In this document: positions 59,950 through 64,000 of the stretch, one piece after another
Layout of the letters: the number at the start of each line of letters is the position of its first letter
Numbering within the stretch: position 1 is the stretch's first letter
From: Eutypa lata
Taxonomy: Eukaryota > Ascomycota > Sordariomycetes > Xylariales > Diatrypaceae
Length of the DNA stretch: 64,000 nucleotides
Assembly: GCA_022661535.1 (NCBI GenBank)
Contig: JAKULF010000004.1
Coordinates: 3,038,001 to 3,102,000, forward strand
Direction: 5' to 3'
Position numbers and translations under genes: made by a program
The notes under the pieces: model-generated
The model's database searches: none
Seen by the model: the letters and a program-made list of their open reading frames with translations, nothing else
What the model was told of the DNA's origin: nothing

Positions 59950-60994
59950 ATGCAGGTAGGTATGTAGATCTGGAGACTGGAAGCCGGGCTAGGGGTTCTT
60001 AGGACCTCAGGTGCCTGACTTTGGCCTCGTTTCTATTGGACTACTTGCATGAATACATGTATATCGAAATTTATATAATTCCACCCTCATTGGGTAGCAT
60101 CGGATTGGCTGGCGCATGCATAGGAGGATGTCTTTGGGTTGGGCTAGATAGACGTGGATTTGATCGGGAAGCCTTTTCAACATGGCTATACGAAGTAACT
60201 ATATGCTTATCTGTCACATTCCAAACTGCGTTTACCAAGTGTGACTTTTACATAAGCTACGAAATAGCATTTGTACTCGGGCTCTGGTTATCGCGCTTCG
60301 TTGTTGGCATATTGGGCTAAGAATAGACTCGATTTGCCGCCACCTGAGACCCAACAATTGACGATGAACCACGAAGATGGATTGCATCGCTGTAGTTAGT
60401 TACACCCGATGTCTGCTCACTGCTTTACCAGTGGCAACATGGTTGATCCTATAGATCTGGTCTTCGAATATCTGGGGCGGCCGCCACCTTCAATCAACCA
60501 TTACGATTCTAGCAAACATTCTCATTGAATGGCCACATTTAATTATCGCATTTATCTATCGCTATTGGAAGCGCACTGAGTGTCTGTCACTGGTTGGACA
60601 CGGTCGTGCAAGCGATCCATGCATGATCGAAGGATCTACTCTAGTGATGCGAATGTGGCGCAGCTAGGCAGACAAGTGACAAGACAGGTGGTCTGTCCTA
60701 CTACATACAGACTTGAAACACTACAAGAACTGTAAAGACTGCGCCTTCCAAAGTCCTAGCCAACACTTGAATCCTCCTTGGTTACCAGTGACCAACAGTT
60801 AAGCGAGCTGTTTATTTATGAGTCGCCAGCCTTCCCCTCGTTTGTCCCACCCGCTATCCTTTGTCGTCATTTCTCTTCATTCATTTAACTACCTACTTTA
60901 CATACCTTAGTTAGCGTATCCCGTCTCTACAGAGTTTCCAACTATAAACTTACCTAACTACTTAGTCCGCCATTCCAAGGTTGCATCTACTACA
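59950..60994. other. Intergenic
   Basis: Contains the 3' flank of lipoyl synthase; a 99-codon frame at 60021-60320 starts only at a TTG and has no motif. The last 150 bp are pyrimidine-rich leader for the next gene. Confidence 0.45.
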
Positions 60995-62228
60995 ATGGCC
61001 TTGCACATCTCAGCATCAGCGGCTGCCGGCCTCTACCAAAGATCGACCATCGGTCTCACTGACGTCCTGAATGTCATCTCGAAGAGATCCACTCCCGGCG
61101 ATGATCCCCGGGATGTGGACCTTGCCAATAACGCGTTCTTTGCCCTTGCCATAATCAACATCATCATCTGGGTCCCGGTATTCTTGTTCGTAAGTTATTG
61201 GTTAACCTTTCCTGGCTGGGCGAATGAACGTTCGTCCTACCACTTTTCATGAACTAAGTGTTGTTAACATATCTTTTAAGCTTGGTTACACCCTCAACAC
61301 CCTACTCCCCGCCTTGGCGGTCGTCGAAGAAGACGATGCCCCTCCAGCCTACCAGCCCGTCTCTCTCAAAGACGGTAACACCGATGCGAAGCTCGGGGCA
61401 ATCCCAAGCGTAGATAAATCCGGACGCTCCCAACGCGGTCCCGTGACTGCTGGCGTCTGGGCTACCTGCCGCTTCCTCTACTCTCGCGGTGGAGTGAGAT
61501 CCTTGTTTCGAGGTCTTGGAATGGCCGTGGTCCTCAACTTCGCGCGTCTTTTCGTCAGCTTTCTCATCTTTGCCCTCCTCCCCGTCCCACCCGTCACCGT
61601 GGCTTTCATCTTCGTCGACCTGGCGATCGTGCAGTTCTCCACCCTCTGGCTCCACACTGTCATCTCCGCCTCTTCGGGCTCCAAGTCCTTCTGGCAGCGC
61701 CTGCCCGCGTTCCGGGCCGCGTTCCGCGCCACCGCCATCCCGACCATCGCGGCCGACCTCGCCGTCGTCCTCTGTGACGCCGTGGGGAAGATGATGTACG
61801 GTTCCATGGGTATATTGGACGTGCCGAACTTCATGCTTTTCGGGAGCCCGACTACGACCGGAGCCCCTCGTCCTTCTGGTTCCGTCGTGCAGGCGCTTTC
61901 CGTCATCTTTGTTCAGCTCTTACTGTCCCTCCTCATCACCATACCAGCCAACGTGGTCCTGTTCCGCTGCCAGGCGTCGTTGTTGCCCGAGGACGAGGAC
62001 ACCATCGTGCCATTTGATCGCACCTTCCAGCTCGAGAGCGTCCGTGCCAAGGGTCAGGCGTCCATGGTCGAGGCGTTCAAGTCCTTCTCCTACGCTGCTT
62101 GGAAGCGCATCGTCATGCTCTACGCTAAGGTAATTGCTATCACCATAGTTTCGGAGCTGGCAGTTGTTGGCCTCGTCTTCGCCCAGGGTCTCTTCGTCTT
62201 GAGCTTGCTGCAGAAGAACGGGAACTGA
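60995..62228 (+). CDS. Multi-pass membrane protein of unknown function
   Basis: Exons 60995-61189 and 61281-62228 (91-nt intron, GTAAGT donor) give 380 residues. Hydrophobic segments include NNAFFALAIINIIIWVPVFLF spanning into the splice, LNFARLFVSFLIFALLPVPP, VAFIFVDLAIVQFSTLW, VVQALSVIFVQLLLSLLITI and VSELAVVGLVFAQGLFVLSL, so about six membrane spans. A soluble acidic loop (EEDDAPPAYQPVSL, with a PPAY-type motif that WW domains bind) follows the first span. The stretch TCRFLYSRGGVRSLFRGLGM recalls the matrix helix of mitochondrial carriers, but the P-x-D/E-x-x-R/K signatures are missing, so I do not assign it. It is probably a fungus-specific membrane protein. Confidence 0.75.
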
Positions 62229-63709
62229 GGTGGAAACTGTATCCAACTGCACCACGATGGGTTATCAACAGGAAGGTTTTCTAGCATTGATCTATCGTCG
62301 TACCAACTCCTCTCAGACACTCTGGAATCGGCTCGCTCTTCTTAGGCATCTTCTTAGTAACAAAGGATGAATAGCTATGGAACTTGGTTTAACAATTTTC
62401 CTTACGTCAAGGGGTAACTGGCTGGTTATGTTTAATGGCACTTAGAATGCATAGATACTTGCCTCATTACGCTACGCATTGTATATGAAGTAGAGTGTGT
62501 ATCTAGCGTATTAAGACAATAGAAACAGACGCTCGCTTGAATCGGAAGCTTGATGCAAGGCAATCTTCGCCATGATAAGTAAGGGTCGTCGTACATCCGG
62601 GTGTGTTTAGTACATTTGGCATATTTATGCCGTAGTTATAAGGACCTGGTGGCTAAGTTAGCACTATTGGGTATGTCGTATTATTTCCCTACCTATCCCT
62701 TCAACCTACCGACTCCTCCTATCTAACTATAAGACAACGGAGGCATATTTTGACTTGCTGGTGATAAATGTCACTACCTTAAAGCCTACCAGGCCGTATT
62801 ATTCCCAAATTTCCCTTGAGAACGAACATGGTTAAGTCAAGTGTTATGGAAAGGCGACAAGTCCTCCAAAGTCTAGTCCAGCAAGATCCACTCACATATC
62901 GTCTAAATTTCATCTTGTTTCTTCAACCACTCGTTATTAAAGTTGCGATAATCCTTAAAGCCTTACGGCATGTACAGTTCGGCTAGTTTATTCCCGTTTA
63001 TGAATACAAGCCCATATTATACTGCAGCAGATCCAGATACGCAACAGTGTCAAAGATGAAGTTGGGGACCTTGTTACCGCATTCTATAAATAGAGCATTA
63101 CTTGCCGGCCCGGTCCTACAACAACGTCTCGTATCAAGTTACGCCTTCCCCGTCGCCTTCTCATTACCAAGCGTCTTCGCGGGCTCTTTCGGTTAGCCGC
63201 CCAGAGAAGTATGCGCTGATCCAGGCGCCACTATTGTAGGATTGTGTAGCAACATGGAGAAGTGTAGGGCTAACATGGAATACGATCCGGTGACGTCGCA
63301 ATCCAGGTAAAGTTTTCCGAGTCATATCGCCCTAATCACCTCGGTCGTTGGCTTAAGTCCGCTGATTCTGCACTCCGGAACGCTAACTTATAATTACAGG
63401 TTAGCCGGAAACATACGTAAGACAGCTCTAGTCTAGTTAGACATGATCCAAATCTCTGGTTCAGAATTATCTGCATTGTTCTGCTATGTAATCAATCATA
63501 CTGTTCTTTGCTTGCTTACGTACGTATGTAATTGAAGCGGAGTTGAAGGTACTTTTCATGGAAGGAAAAGGAGATGCCGGGGAGGTTGATCGAAGTGGGT
63601 AGTTTGTACGTGATACAAACAAAATATATTCATTATTGGTCTTCCCTAACACGTTCTAAATTCTAGGAAGAAGTCTAGCCTTTTATTTCATGGTGTTGGA
63701 TTATGTGTG
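62229..63709. other. Gene-poor region
   Basis: No supported gene. Short ORFs have no motifs. Confidence 0.45.
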
Positions 63710-63967
63710 TTAGTGCTGGTATATTGCTCTGTCTGTCTGTATGGTTGAAGTTGTCTGAAAGGATATCCAAGATCCAGATGCCACCTGGAGCCCTAAGGCT
63801 TCCATACCATTACTAAAGGCACGACTGTGGGAAGTACCATACTTCTTGAAAGCTTTCTCATATACAATGCTTGAGGCCGGACCGTCAAAGTACGAGGTTT
63901 CGATCAGAGCGGTGAGCACCCTGCGAGTGCAAATTGATTGCGTTGCGCCGCAGACTTTGAGAGCCAT
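63710..63967 (-). pseudogene. Glutathione S-transferase relic with internal deletion
   Basis: The minus-strand frame opens MALKVCGATQSICTRRVLTA, the first strand and helix of the thioredoxin fold of a fungal GST with its S/T-CTRRVL active-site turn. Only about three residues later it reads SYFDGPASSIVYEKAFKKYG, which corresponds to the beginning of the C-terminal helical domain, normally about 85-90 residues further on. The glutathione-binding middle is therefore missing, in frame, and the sequence stops after 85 residues. It reads as a collapsed gene rather than a short new one; an exon in an unseen splice form cannot be fully excluded. Confidence 0.65.
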
Positions 63968-64000
63968 TTTTGCGATTGTGTTCGTTGAATAGATAGATCT

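Noticed and set aside
60021..60320. 99-codon ORF after lipoyl synthase
   Set aside because: It lacks an ATG at its start and has no motif; likely 3' flank.
1..64000. CRISPR arrays, bacterial operons, ribosomal RNA genes
   Set aside because: None seen; the genome is clearly fungal and repeats present are transposon ends, microsatellites or gene-internal.

Overview
This is a stretch of nuclear DNA from a filamentous ascomycete (Pezizomycotina, probably a Sordariomycete or close relative; I cannot name the species). The evidence is short 50-70 nt introns with GTRNGT donors and CTAAC-type branch sites, fungus-specific families (Zn2Cys6 regulator, UstYa/DUF3328, cutinase, amadoriase, FSH hydrolase), and near pure A+T blocks in which CpA/TpG is almost absent, the footprint of repeat-induced point mutation (RIP).

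Layout. 1-5,055: end of an unknown gene, an FAD monooxygenase and, convergent with it, an AflR-like Zn2Cys6 regulator, possibly the edge of a secondary-metabolite locus. 5,056-15,860: gene desert with several foldback/TIR elements and a 1.2-kb AT block. 15,861-17,585: RRM protein. 18,692-20,616: a Fot1/pogo-size transposon whose interior is destroyed but whose 42-bp TIRs and TA duplication survive. 21,505-23,144: monocarboxylate-type MFS transporter, followed by ankyrin-repeat debris. 26,543-44,648: the housekeeping-rich core: proteasome lid subunit Rpn5, an FSH serine hydrolase, ATP synthase subunit J (atp18, a 60-aa gene in four exons), a NIPSNAP protein, Rogdi/Rav2, RNase P/MRP subunit Pop7, a PAQR/haemolysin-III receptor, an amadoriase-type flavoenzyme and an NmrA-like reductase. 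44,649-52,823 is nearly empty except for a small GPI-anchored Ser/Thr-rich protein. 52,824-53,850: cutinase-family hydrolase. 58,618-62,228: lipoyl synthase and a multi-pass membrane protein. The right edge holds a collapsed glutathione S-transferase.

Most notable find: 54,153-56,097 contains what looks like the remains of a fungal RiPP (dikaritin-type) locus. A UstYa/DUF3328 pseudogene on the minus strand diverges from a plus-strand precursor relic with three cores (YYFYFS, YYFYFS, CYFYFS) spaced exactly 90 nt apart; the first two are followed by Lys-Arg (Kex2) sites and the third by the stop codon. Several of the lesions are C-to-T changes at CpA, as RIP would make. An unidentified relic ORF and two TIR elements lie just downstream.

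Several gene models were rebuilt by splicing rather than read from long ORFs: atp18, the PAQR gene, the regulator, the Rogdi first exon, the transporter and the UstYa relic. Splice sites were chosen by frame, consensus and family resemblance read by eye; no alignment was run.
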